33,857 nt of DNA, from assembly GCA_017305555.1 (NCBI GenBank), contig JAFKKM010000057.1, positions 1-33,857 on the forward strand, in the 5' to 3' direction. The translations under genes were made by a program, and so were the position numbers. Shown one piece after another: positions 8,182 to 15,565 of this stretch (its first letter is position 1; every line of letters starts with the position of its first letter). Under the pieces are notes generated by a model that saw only the letters and a list, made by a program, of their open reading frames with translations, was not told the origin of the DNA and searched no databases. This DNA comes from Hyphomicrobiales bacterium. Lineage in GTDB: Bacteria; Pseudomonadota; Alphaproteobacteria; Rhizobiales; Xanthobacteraceae.

Positions 8182-9075
8182 ATGGCCGGTCCCGCAAGTG
8201 CCACCACCGACGCGCCGCCATGTCCACCGCCGCCCGCCACCCAGCCGCAACCGCGCCTGATGCGGGTGCCGCCGGGCGCGGTCGATACGCACTGTCACGT
8301 CATCGGCACGCCGCCGGATTATCCGTTCGTCGCCGGGCGCAGTTATACGCCGCCGGGCGCATCGCCTGCTGCTTACATCAACCTGCTCGACACCATGGGC
8401 ATGACCTATGGCGTCCTCACGCAGGTCAGCGTGCACGGCACCGACAACCGGCTGATGGTGGAGACGCTGACGGCAAACCGCGCGCGACTGCGCGGCATTG
8501 CTGTACTTGGGCTCGACGCGACTGACGCCGAGCGTGCCACGTTGCTGGCGGCCGGCGTGGTCGGGCTGCGGCTCAACGTGCTCTACGGCGGCGGCATCGG
8601 CTTCGACCGGGTCGAGGCCTATGGCGCGCTATGCAAGGAGATGGGCTGGCACCTGCAATTCCTGATCGACGCCGGCGAACTGCCAAAAGTCGCGCCGCAA
8701 CTGGCGAAACTGCCGGTGCCGTTCCTGATCGATCACATGGGGCATTTCCCGACCTCGCGCGGCGTCGACAGCGAAGGCTTCCAGACCCTGCTGGCGCTGG
8801 TGCGCGACGGTGCATGGGCACGGCTCTCCGGCGCGTATCGCACGACGGTGCAGGGGCCGCCTTACGACGACACCGTGCCGTTCGCGCAGGCGCTGGTGAA
8901 GGCCGCGCCGGAGCGCTGCGTCTGGGGATCGGACTGGCCGCACGTCGCCAACTGGGGTGTGATGATGACGGTGGCCGATCTGCTCGATCTCCTGGCGCGC
9001 TGGGTCCCCGACGAGGAACTGCGCCGCCGCATCCTGGTCGACAATCCGCACCGGCTGTTCGGCTTCGGCGCGTGA
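8182..9075 (+). CDS. LigI-like amidohydrolase (2-pyrone-4,6-dicarboxylate hydrolase family)
   Basis: TIM-barrel metal-dependent or metal-independent hydrolase of 297 residues. Key positions are D35-T-H37-C-H39 near the N-terminus, H185 in FLIDHMGH, and D251 in WGSDWPH. By eye these match the two N-terminal histidines, the middle histidine and the C-terminal aspartate of LigI (2-pyrone-4,6-dicarboxylate lactonase, protocatechuate 4,5-cleavage pathway). Related enzymes act on sugar-acid lactones, so the substrate remains open. Residues 1-27 are proline/alanine-rich and low in complexity. The ATG comes 3 nt after the MFS stop, indicating a two-gene operon ending at the hairpin at 9075-9115. Confidence 0.78.
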   Translation: MAGPASATTDAPPCPPPPATQPQPRLMRVPPGAVDTHCHVIGTPPDYPFVAGRSYTPPGASPAAYINLLDTMGMTYGVLTQVSVHGTDNRLMVETLTANRARLRGIAVLGLDATDAERATLLAAGVVGLRLNVLYGGGIGFDRVEAYGALCKEMGWHLQFLIDAGELPKVAPQLAKLPVPFLIDHMGHFPTSRGVDSEGFQTLLALVRDGAWARLSGAYRTTVQGPPYDDTVPFAQALVKAAPERCVWGSDWPHVANWGVMMTVADLLDLLARWVPDEELRRRILVDNPHRLFGFGA

Positions 9076-9115
9076 GCGGGCCGCACGGCCGCGTTGCCGG
9101 CTATCCCGCTTTTTT
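9075..9115 (+). terminator. candidate terminator of the MFS-amidohydrolase operon
   Basis: Stem AGCGGG (9075-9080) pairs with CCCGCT (9105-9110), enclosing a smaller GGCCG-CA-CGGCC hairpin, and is followed by a run of five T. It begins at the amidohydrolase stop codon and overlaps the end of brnA on the other strand. Confidence 0.5.
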
Positions 9116-9406
9116 CAGCTTGCGGACGCGGCGCAGGTCGGCATTGAGCTGGGTCTGCCAGCCGCGCCCCAGCGCCTTGTAGGCTTCAAGCACGTCGGCA
9201 TCGAGCCGAACGCTGACAAGCCGCTTGGCGCGTTCGCCGAGCGGTGGACGCCCCGGCCGGATCACGACGTCGCCGTGACGGATTTCGGCGCGATCGAGCA
9301 TCTCGTCGGTGATCTCCGGCGCGTCATCCGGGTCGATCCAATCATCCGATGCAACGTTCTTGCTAACGGTCGAAGCGGCGGAGGATTTTACGTTCTTCCT
9401 TGGCAT
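9101..9406 (-). CDS. brnA: BrnA family antitoxin
   Basis: Small protein of 101 residues with a disordered, lysine/serine-rich start, an acidic middle (DDWIDPDDAPEITDEMLDRA) and a C-terminal ribbon-helix-helix segment (RLVSVRLDADVLEAYKALG, then GWQTQLNADLRRV). This is the typical BrnA layout: it neutralises the BrnT toxin and represses the operon by binding DNA as a dimer. Its ATG lies inside the 3' end of brnT (44-nt overlap). The stop lies in the terminator that faces it from the neighbouring operon. Confidence 0.9.
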   Translation of the reverse strand: MPRKNVKSSAASTVSKNVASDDWIDPDDAPEITDEMLDRAEIRHGDVVIRPGRPPLGERAKRLVSVRLDADVLEAYKALGRGWQTQLNADLRRVRKLKKAG

Positions 9407-9638
9407 GGCAGTACCTCATCGAAATGACGTGACGATCGGCGGCGCGGGCGGTCCAGACGAACACAACCATGCGGCCTTCGAGCAGGCCCGCCGTGATCTG
9501 ACGCACCTCGCCATAGTCGAAACGGTCGTCGATCCAGGTGACATGATCGCCTTCAAACACCTTCGCCGCGTCCGCGAAATCCAATCCGCGATGGGCGAGG
9601 GTGGCGGCCCGCTTGGCAGGGTCGAAGGTGATGGTCAC
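9363..9638 (-). CDS. brnT: BrnT family toxin (ribonuclease)
   Basis: Toxin of 91 residues in the RelE-like BrnT fold. Recognisable parts are ITFDPAKRAATLAHRGLDFADA at the start and the C-terminal RHVISMRYCHAKEERKI, with the usual R/H-rich active-site strand. BrnT proteins cleave RNA and slow growth under stress. The start codon is GTG (9638-9636) with little Shine-Dalgarno complementarity upstream, where the operator palindrome ends only 3 nt away. Toxin first, antitoxin second with overlap is the normal order in this family. Confidence 0.9.
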   Translation of the reverse strand: MTITFDPAKRAATLAHRGLDFADAAKVFEGDHVTWIDDRFDYGEVRQITAGLLEGRMVVFVWTARAADRHVISMRYCHAKEERKILRRFDR

Positions 9639-9641
9639 GGA

Positions 9642-9663
9642 AATAAATGTATCTACATTTATT
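9642..9663. promoter_or_regulatory. candidate BrnA operator palindrome
   Basis: Perfect 10-bp inverted repeat AATAAATGTA / TACATTTATT with a 2-nt spacer (TC). It is strikingly AT-rich in a GC-rich region and lies 3 nt upstream of the brnT start codon. Position and symmetry fit autorepression by the BrnA dimer, as known for this family. Because it overlaps the ribosome-binding region it may also affect translation. Confidence 0.75.
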
Positions 9664-9858
9664 CGGCTGTCAATACGTTAATGATGGGAACTCTGAATAG
9701 CGGACGGCGATCGTCTTTCGCGCCTGGGTAGGCCACCGCTTGTCCACAGGCCGGTTAAGGTTAACAAATGGTTTCGATTGCTGCCATGCGGCGGCGGGGC
9801 TTTCGTCTTCGAAAGCGCGTCCGAGCGATTCCACGGGCGCCTGCGACAGGCGGAACCC

Positions 9859-10389
9859 ATGACGGTCACTCGGCAAGTGAACTGGCGATTGAGCACCTTC
9901 AGCGGACTTCTTCTCGCCGGGTATTTCATTCCGGTATGGACGCTCGCCGCGTGGCGCATCGTGCTGTCGCCGATCCACGGGCTGTTCGAACGGCCGAACG
10001 TCGCGGTCGCGATGTTCATCAGCGACCATCTGCAAGTTCCCGCGCTGATGACGGTGCGCTTCGCCTGGCTGTTGGCGCTCGGCAAGTTGACGGTGGTGGC
10101 GTTCTTCCTGCTGTTCGCGGCCCTGATGGTGCGGCGGGTGGTTCGGCTCGGGCGGGGCGGCGATGAGGCGCTCGGCATCGCGCTCGGGCTCGGTTGCGTC
10201 ATCAGCTTCGCCAGCATGATGTTCGCCGTGGAGGTCAACGAGGCGGCGGCGCTGCAACTGCACGCCACCGAATTGATGCTGCTGCTCTCGACCGCGATCC
10301 TGATGCTGGTGGATCAGCCGTCGGCGCGCACGTCGGTCGAGAGCGAGGTGCGCGACGCGGATTATGCCTTGAGCAATCCCAGTTCCTGA
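9859..10389 (+). CDS. hypothetical four-helix membrane protein
   Basis: I do not recognise this protein. From the ATG at 9859 it has 176 residues (an earlier in-frame start at 9778 would add 27 residues without hydrophobic or conserved look). A weak AGGCGGA precedes the ATG. Four hydrophobic segments are visible: FSGLLLAGYFIPVWTLAAW, the stretch around FAWLLALGKLTVVAFFLLFAALM, GIALGLGCVISFASMMFAV, and LHATELMLLLSTAILMLV. The C-terminal tail is charged. Third-position GC fits a real gene. The 3' end overlaps the 3' end of pcaC by 28 nt on the opposite strand. Confidence 0.65.
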   Translation: MTVTRQVNWRLSTFSGLLLAGYFIPVWTLAAWRIVLSPIHGLFERPNVAVAMFISDHLQVPALMTVRFAWLLALGKLTVVAFFLLFAALMVRRVVRLGRGGDEALGIALGLGCVISFASMMFAVEVNEAAALQLHATELMLLLSTAILMLVDQPSARTSVESEVRDADYALSNPSS

Positions 10390-10754
10390 ACCACCGCGCC
10401 GGCTTCTTTCACCGCGTGGTTGGCGGCGGGCACGCCGCAATAAATCGCCTGCTGCAACAGAATTTCCTTGATGTCGTCCGGCGTGAAGTCGCCCTCGGCC
10501 AGCGCGGCGCGGACATGCAGGCGGAATTCATCCCATTGCCCCAGCGCCACCATGGTGCCGATCACCAGCACGCGGCGGGTGCGCTCGTCGAAATGCGGCC
10601 GCGTCCAGATCTCGCCCCACGCGTGACGCGTGATCAGGTCGATGAAGTCGGCATTGAAGGCATTCTTGTTGTTGACCGATTTATCGACCCAGGCATTACC
10701 GAGCACCTTGCGGCGCATTTTCATACCGTCGTCGCGGCGTTGTTGGTCGTCCAT
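10362..10754 (-). CDS. pcaC: 4-carboxymuconolactone decarboxylase PcaC
   Basis: Enzyme of 130 residues from the ATG at 10754 (GGTGGGAA upstream); it removes CO2 from 4-carboxymuconolactone to give the 3-oxoadipate enol-lactone. The CMD/AhpD-like fold is shown by MRRKVLGNAWVD, AWGEIWTRPHFDERTRRVL and HVRAALAEGDFTPDDIKEIL, then HAVKEA. The in-frame extension up to 10862 is translation of the adjacent family B repeat and is not part of the gene. Last gene of pcaB-pcaD-pcaC, separated from pcaD by 120 nt that hold the repeat. Confidence 0.93.
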   Translation of the reverse strand: MDDQQRRDDGMKMRRKVLGNAWVDKSVNNKNAFNADFIDLITRHAWGEIWTRPHFDERTRRVLVIGTMVALGQWDEFRLHVRAALAEGDFTPDDIKEILLQQAIYCGVPAANHAVKEAGAVVQELGLLKA

Positions 10755-10783
10755 GATTTTTCCCACCAAATGAATTTCAGAGA

Positions 10784-10867
10784 CGTCATTGCGAGGAGCG
10801 AAGCGACGAAGCAATCCAGTCCTTGCTTTTTGGCTTTCTGGATTGCTTCGCTTCGCTCGCAATGACG
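10784..10867. repeat. family B palindromic element, copy 2
   Basis: Inverted repeat with ends CGTCATTGCGAGG and GCTCGCAATGACG, closely matching copy 1 including the loop GGCTTTCTG. It lies between pcaD and pcaC within the operon, so it would be transcribed and could fold into a long hairpin. Confidence 0.85.
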
Positions 10868-10874
10868 GAGAGAA

Positions 10875-11660
10875 TTAACGCTGCGTCAGGAAGCCGATGA
10901 CGGCTTCGGTGAAGGCATGTGACTGCTCGACGTTGGAAATGTGCGCGGCGTCGAGGATGGTCATGCTGGCGCCGGGAATGTGGCTGCGGATGTATTCACC
11001 AGCGGCGATCGGCGTCGCGACGTCCTGCCGCCCGGCGATCACCAGGGTCGGACGCGAAATGCGCGGCAGCAGGTTGCGCTGGTCCAGCGTGCGCAGTGCC
11101 TCGCAGCAGGCGATGTAGCCAGCTTGCGGCGAGGCGATCAGCATCGCCTTCATGCGCGCGGTGATAGCCGGTTCGCGCTCGCGGAAATCCGCGGTCAGCC
11201 AGCCGCCGATCACGGCGTCCGCGACGGAGGCGATGCCGCCGTCCTTCACCGCCTTGATGCGGTTGTCCCAGTTGGTCGGGTCCGGATAGTAGCAACTGGT
11301 GTTGGCGAGGATCATGCGGTCGAAGCGGTCGGATGCGTTGGCGCCCAGCCACTGCCCGACCATGCCGCCCATCGACAGTCCGCACCAGTGCGCCTTGCGG
11401 ATGTCGAGCGCATCGAGGATCGCCAGCACGTCGCGGCCGAAGCGCTCCATCGAATACGGCCCCGCCGGCACGCCGGATTTGCCGTGGCCGCGGCGGTCGT
11501 AGCGGACCACGCGAAACTGCTTGGCGAGGGCGCCGAGCTGCGGCTCCCACATCGCCATGGCGCAGCCGAGCGAGTTCGACAGAATCAGCGCGGGGCCGTC
11601 GTCGCGGCCTTCCACCGCGACATTGAGCGGGCAGCCGTCATCGGCATTGATGGTGGGCAT
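10875..11660 (-). CDS. pcaD: 3-oxoadipate enol-lactonase PcaD
   Basis: Alpha/beta hydrolase of 261 residues that opens the enol-lactone to 3-oxoadipate. The nucleophile is S96 in GLSMGG; D213 (GRQDVATP) and H240 (DAAHISN) complete the triad. The N-terminal SNSLGCAMAMWEPQ and RYDRRGHGKS segments are typical of PcaD. It lies between pcaB and pcaC on the same strand, which supports the specific function over a generic hydrolase. Two short repeats fill the gap to pcaB. Confidence 0.92.
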   Translation of the reverse strand: MPTINADDGCPLNVAVEGRDDGPALILSNSLGCAMAMWEPQLGALAKQFRVVRYDRRGHGKSGVPAGPYSMERFGRDVLAILDALDIRKAHWCGLSMGGMVGQWLGANASDRFDRMILANTSCYYPDPTNWDNRIKAVKDGGIASVADAVIGGWLTADFREREPAITARMKAMLIASPQAGYIACCEALRTLDQRNLLPRISRPTLVIAGRQDVATPIAAGEYIRSHIPGASMTILDAAHISNVEQSHAFTEAVIGFLTQR

Positions 11661-11673
11661 GGATTTCCTCCGT

Positions 11674-11832
11674 CGTCATGCGCGGACTCGATCCGCGCAT
11701 CCATCTTCGAGAACGTTTTTCAAGGCGATGGATTGCCGGGTCAAGCCCGGCAATGACATCTGGGCCGCTGGATTGCTTCGCGGAGCCTGTGCCCGGAGGC
11801 GCAAAGCGCTGATCCGAGTGCTCGCAATGACG
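11674..11832. repeat. composite palindromic repeats between pcaD and pcaB
   Basis: 11674-11757 pairs a GTCATGCGCGGACTCGATCC half with a CCGGGTCAAGCCCGGCAATGAC half, a different repeat type from families A and B. 11768-11832 looks like a degenerate right half of family B (CTGGATTGCTTCGC ... CTCGCAATGACG) with a changed middle. No coding frame is seen. Confidence 0.65.
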
Positions 11833-11836
11833 GTGG

Positions 11837-13192
11837 TTAGTTGTTCTTCAACGACGCCAGTAGCCGGTCGATCAGCGCTTGCGAGGCGCCCTGATAGGCG
11901 AGTGGGTCGAACAGTTTTGTCAGTCGCGTGGCGTCGAGATGCGCGGTGACGTGCTTGTCGTCCGCGAGCACGTCGCGCAGATGGCGTTTCGATGCGACTG
12001 CTTGGCGCGACGCGTCCTCGATCAGGTGATGCGCGTCGGCCTTGCCGAGCTTTTCCGCGAGCGCCATCGTCACCGCTTCAGCCATGATGAGGCCGTGGGT
12101 GGTATTGAGATTGGCGCGCATCCGTTCGCCATCGACCTCGAGCCCTTCGGCGATGTCGACGATTGCATTGAGCGCGCCGGAGGTGACCAGCATCAGCGTC
12201 GGCAGCGTCGGCCATTCGGCGTGCCAGGGTCCGGCGCTGCGCTCGTGCTCCTGCACCTGCGCGGCGAAGATCGTCGCGGCGAGGTTCGGCGCCATGGTGG
12301 CGGCGGCAAGCGCGGAGGCAGCTGCCACCGGATTGCGTTTGTGCGGCATGGTGGAGGAGCCGCCGCGGCCGGCGCCGGCGGGCTCGAAGGCTTCGCCCAC
12401 GTCGGTCTGCATCAAGAGTGAGACGTCACGGGCGATCTTGCCGCAGGTGCCGGCGAGGATCGCAAACACGGACGCAGCTTCGGCGATGCGGTCGCGGTGG
12501 GTGTGCCATGGTGCATCGGGCAGCGGGAGCCGCAGTTCGCGCGCGAGGGCCTCGGAGACCGCCATGCCCTTGTCGCCCAGCGCCGCCAGCGTCCCGGCCG
12601 CGCCGCCGAATTGCAGTGCCAATCCATGATCGCGCAGCGCCTTGAGCCGTGCGCGCGAGCGATGCAGCGCGGCGGCATATTCGGCGAGCTTGAGGCCGAA
12701 CGGCATCGGCAGCGCGTGTTGCAGCCAGGTGCGCGCCACCGTTGCGGTGTTGCGATGTGTCGCGGCGAGCGTGGCGAAACCGGTGATGGCGCGGTCGAGG
12801 TCGGTCAGCAGCGCATCGATGGCGGCACGCAGCATCAGCATGGTCGTGGTGTCGATGATGTCCTGGCTGGTCGTGCCCCAATGAACGTAGCGCGCCGCCT
12901 CCGTGTCGGACTTCGCGACCTCGGCGGTCAGCGCCTTGACCAGCGGGATCGCGAGATTGCCGGCGCGGGTGGCGGCCTCCGCCAGCGTTGCGATATCGAA
13001 GCGGTCGGTGCGGCAGGCGGCTGCGATTGGCGCGACGGCGGCCTTCGGGATCACACCCGTCGCAGCCTCGGCACGCGCCAGCGCTGCCTCCACATCCAGC
13101 ATGTGTTGGAGGAAGGTGGCGTCGTCGCACACCGCGCGCATCGCGGCGCTCGACAGCATCGGCGCAAGCAGGGGGGAAAGGGAGGTGCTCAT
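11837..13192 (-). CDS. pcaB: 3-carboxy-cis,cis-muconate cycloisomerase PcaB
   Basis: Fumarase/aspartase-superfamily enzyme of 451 residues that converts 3-carboxy-cis,cis-muconate to 4-carboxymuconolactone. It shows the superfamily signature GSSTMPHKRNP, the VHWGTTSQDIIDT segment and HERSAGPWHAEW. Length is normal for PcaB. First gene of the pca operon here; it starts 191 nt from the divergent coxG gene, so its promoter must lie in that gap. The Shine-Dalgarno is weak. No pcaGH or pca regulator is adjacent. Confidence 0.93.
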   Translation of the reverse strand: MSTSLSPLLAPMLSSAAMRAVCDDATFLQHMLDVEAALARAEAATGVIPKAAVAPIAAACRTDRFDIATLAEAATRAGNLAIPLVKALTAEVAKSDTEAARYVHWGTTSQDIIDTTTMLMLRAAIDALLTDLDRAITGFATLAATHRNTATVARTWLQHALPMPFGLKLAEYAAALHRSRARLKALRDHGLALQFGGAAGTLAALGDKGMAVSEALARELRLPLPDAPWHTHRDRIAEAASVFAILAGTCGKIARDVSLLMQTDVGEAFEPAGAGRGGSSTMPHKRNPVAAASALAAATMAPNLAATIFAAQVQEHERSAGPWHAEWPTLPTLMLVTSGALNAIVDIAEGLEVDGERMRANLNTTHGLIMAEAVTMALAEKLGKADAHHLIEDASRQAVASKRHLRDVLADDKHVTAHLDATRLTKLFDPLAYQGASQALIDRLLASLKNN

Positions 13193-13383
13193 GAGTTCGG
13201 GACACTAATCGGTCCCAATGGCTTATGCCAATCCCTCCGATACCGTCCGTGCCATGCAGTTGCCGGCCGCCACCTAATTCCATGGTCCTCTTTTATTTGG
13301 CGGCGGCAGGCGCTACTTGAGGGCATCCAGATTCAAACACCATTCCGTTGCCCGGAGACGGCAGACGACGAGGAGGTACTCCC

Positions 13384-13830
13384 ATGGCCATGACGATGAA
13401 CGGCGAAGTCCAGCTCGCCGCGCCACGCGAGACCGTTTGGGAGAAGCTCAACGATCCGGAAGTGCTGAAGTCCTGCATTCCCGGCTGCGAGGAGTTGGAG
13501 CGCACCGAGGACAACGGCTTCCGCGCGGTTGCGAAAATCAAGGTCGGCCCGGTGTCCGCGCGCTTCAAGGGTAAGGTGACGCTGAGCGATCTCGACCCGC
13601 CGAACGGCTACAAGATCTCCGGCGAGGGCGAGGGCGGAATCGCCGGCTTCGCCAAGGGCGGCGCCGTCGTCGGCCTCACCGACAAGGATGGCGGCACCTT
13701 GCTCAGCTATAACGTCGAAGCGCAGATCGGCGGCAAGCTGGCGCAGCTTGGCCAGCGCCTGATCAACGGCACCGCGAAGAAGCTGGCGGACGAATTTTTC
13801 GCAGGCTTCGCCCGCGCTGTGCAGGGCTGA
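13384..13830 (+). CDS. coxG: CoxG-like SRPBCC family protein
   Basis: CoxG-type protein of 148 residues from the ATG at 13384, preceded by an excellent GAGGAGG. The N-terminal MNGEVQLAAPRETVWEKLNDPEVLKSCIPGC-type segment and later LSYNVEAQIGGKLAQLG and AKKLADEFFAGFA are diagnostic of CoxG, an SRPBCC-fold protein linked to CO-dehydrogenase-type enzymes and thought to help membrane association. Many homologues carry a longer C-terminal tail; this one ends at the domain. First gene of the cox-like cluster, 211 nt before coxS. Confidence 0.88.
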   Translation: MAMTMNGEVQLAAPRETVWEKLNDPEVLKSCIPGCEELERTEDNGFRAVAKIKVGPVSARFKGKVTLSDLDPPNGYKISGEGEGGIAGFAKGGAVVGLTDKDGGTLLSYNVEAQIGGKLAQLGQRLINGTAKKLADEFFAGFARAVQG

Positions 13831-13951
13831 GAAACAAGGCCGGAAGAGAGCGCCGTGCGGAGGCTGATTCTGCCCAAAAGGCGCCACCTCCACGTCATGA
13901 CAATGGCCTTGTCGACACCGTGAGAGCATGGCCCGCGCGCGCCGGGCGAGG

Positions 13952-13980
13952 TTGCCCAACGTGCCGATGGGCCATAATAT
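13952..13980 (+). promoter_or_regulatory. candidate sigma-70-type promoter of coxS
   Basis: TTGCCC (13952-13957), 17-nt spacer, TAATAT (13975-13980). Each box matches consensus at four of six positions. It lies 61 nt before the coxS ATG in the 211-nt gap after coxG. Between it and the ATG is a small hairpin, CGCCGCA / TGCGGCG (14007-14025), close to the ribosome-binding site. Confidence 0.35.
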
Positions 13981-14041
13981 GCCTCTTGAATGATTTCAAA
14001 GAGCCGCGCCGCACGTCATGCGGCGGGGGCAGAGAGTGCAT

Positions 14042-14527
14042 ATGGCCAAGATTTCTCTCATCGTAAACGGCGATCCCGTCACCGCGAATATCGATCCGCG
14101 CACCTTGCTGGTGCAGTTCCTCCGCGAACATCTGCGGCTGACCGGCACCCATGTCGGCTGCGACACGTCGCAGTGCGGCGCCTGCGTCGTGCATCTCGAC
14201 GGCAAGGCCGTGAAATCCTGCACCACGCTGGCGGTGATGGCCGACGGCGGCAGCGTCACCACCATCGAGGGGCTGGCGCCCGAGGGCGCGCCGCTGCATC
14301 CGATGCAGGAGGCATTCCGCGAGAATCACGGGCTGCAATGCGGCTTCTGCACGCCGGGCATGATCATGACAGCGGTGGATATGGTTCATCGCAAGGGCCA
14401 CGATCTCGACGATCACACCATCCGTGAGGAGCTTGAGGGCAATCTCTGCCGCTGCACCGGCTATCAAAACATTGTGTTGTCGATCGCCGCCGGCGCCAAG
14501 GCGATGGCGAAATCCGATCTCGCATAA
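14042..14527 (+). CDS. coxS: CO-dehydrogenase-like small subunit, [2Fe-2S] protein CoxS
   Basis: Iron-sulfur subunit of a xanthine-oxidase-family enzyme, 161 residues from the ATG at 14042. All eight cluster cysteines are present: C40, C45, C48 and C60 (plant-ferredoxin type) and C100, C103, C136 and C138 in the helical domain ([15 protein letters not shown]). It passes electrons from the molybdenum site to the FAD subunit. In other clusters the large subunit follows or adjoins this gene; here the next gene is coxM after 54 nt. Confidence 0.93.
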   Translation: MAKISLIVNGDPVTANIDPRTLLVQFLREHLRLTGTHVGCDTSQCGACVVHLDGKAVKSCTTLAVMADGGSVTTIEGLAPEGAPLHPMQEAFRENHGLQCGFCTPGMIMTAVDMVHRKGHDLDDHTIREELEGNLCRCTGYQNIVLSIAAGAKAMAKSDLA

Positions 14528-14581
14528 CCGCGTCAGATTTTCGCAGGCGCTGCACAGGCAAACAGGTTCAGGACCTCACGG

Positions 14582-15388
14582 ATGTACGAATTCAAATATC
14601 ATCGGCCGGCGACGGTGCGGCAAGCCGCCAACCTCCTGGTCAAGAATGAAGACGCCAAGCTGATCGCCGGTGGCCACACGCTGGTGCCGGTGATGAAGCA
14701 ACGCCTCGCGGCGCCGCCGCATATCGTCGATCTGACCCGCATCGAGGGCTTGAGCGGCATCGAGATGAAGGGGCGTTCGCTGGCGATCGGCGCCACCACC
14801 AAGCACGCCGAGGTGGCGGATTCGGTGACGGTGCGCGAAGCCATCCCGGCGCTGGCGGAATTGGCCGGTGTGATCGGCGATCCGGCGGTGCGCCACAAGG
14901 GCACCATCGGCGGCTCCATCGCGAATAACGACCCGACCGCCGATTATCCGGCCGCGTGCCTGGCGCTCGGCGCCACCATCGTCACCAACAAGCGCCGCAT
15001 CAAGGCCGAGGAATTCTTTCAGGGCCTGTTCACCACTGCGCTTGAGGCCGACGAAATCATCACCCGCGTGATGTTTCCGCTGCCGAAGAAGGCGGCCTAC
15101 GAGAAATTCCGCAATCAGGCGTCGCGTTATGCGCTGGTCGGCGTGTTTGTCGCCCGGATGCCGTCGGAAGTGCGGGTCGCGGTGACCGGCGCGGGCGCGG
15201 ACGGCGTGTTTCGGCTGACCGCCTTCGAGGAGGCCTTGAAGAAGCGTTTTTCGTCGAAGGTGCTCGATGGCCTGCCGGTTTCCGCGGACGGCCTGAACAG
15301 CGATCTGCACGGCAGCGCGGAGTATCGCGCGCACCTGATCGGGGTGTTGGCGCGCCGTGCCGTCGATACCGCAAACAATCGGGGCTAG
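14582..15388 (+). CDS. coxM: CO-dehydrogenase-like medium subunit, FAD-binding CoxM
   Basis: FAD subunit of 268 residues. FAD-binding motifs AGGHTLVP (residues 29-36) and TIGGSIANNDP (108-118) are intact, and the C-terminal CO_deh_flav_C-like domain follows (AYEKFRNQASRYALVGVFVA). It should accept electrons from CoxS. The stop codon lies inside an inverted repeat (15384-15461). No large subunit gene is found on either side within the window. Confidence 0.92.
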   Translation: MYEFKYHRPATVRQAANLLVKNEDAKLIAGGHTLVPVMKQRLAAPPHIVDLTRIEGLSGIEMKGRSLAIGATTKHAEVADSVTVREAIPALAELAGVIGDPAVRHKGTIGGSIANNDPTADYPAACLALGATIVTNKRRIKAEEFFQGLFTTALEADEIITRVMFPLPKKAAYEKFRNQASRYALVGVFVARMPSEVRVAVTGAGADGVFRLTAFEEALKKRFSSKVLDGLPVSADGLNSDLHGSAEYRAHLIGVLARRAVDTANNRG

Positions 15389-15461
15389 TGGCCCGTTTCT
15401 GATCCTTCGCCGCCGGTCGCGGCGGGTCTTCCAGCGGAGGATAGTTCCAAAGGCCACTAGC
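15384..15461. repeat. inverted repeat at the coxM stop codon
   Basis: Perfect 10-bp arms GCTAGTGGCC (15384-15393) and GGCCACTAGC (15452-15461) enclose a GC-rich hairpin CCGCCGGTCGCGGCGG. The coxM TAG is part of the left arm. There is no T-run, so it is not a classic terminator. It could stabilise the 3' end or reduce read-through into coxD. Confidence 0.6.
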
Positions 15462-15565
15462 AATTTTGAAATTCTGGTAGAGTTTAGGGTTTGACATTCG
15501 CGCGACGGAAGCGTGGTTGCGACTATCAAATTCGCTCTACCGGCAACGTTTAGACTGGCCTCAAG

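Noticed and set aside
6652-8436. 594-residue minus-strand frame over the MFS gene
   Set aside because: It is a low-complexity Arg/His-rich shadow; it crosses two real plus-strand genes and the intergenic gap.
10755-10862. 36-residue N-terminal extension of PcaC
   Set aside because: It is translation of the family B repeat (RSNPESQKARTGLLRRF-type sequence), and a good ribosome-binding site lies before the ATG at 10754, where PcaC homologues start.
13219-13230. TGGC-TTAT-GCCA palindrome between pcaB and coxG as a regulator site
   Set aside because: Only 4 bp arms, no match to the PcaQ-type motif that I know, and this level of symmetry is expected by chance in a 190-nt gap.
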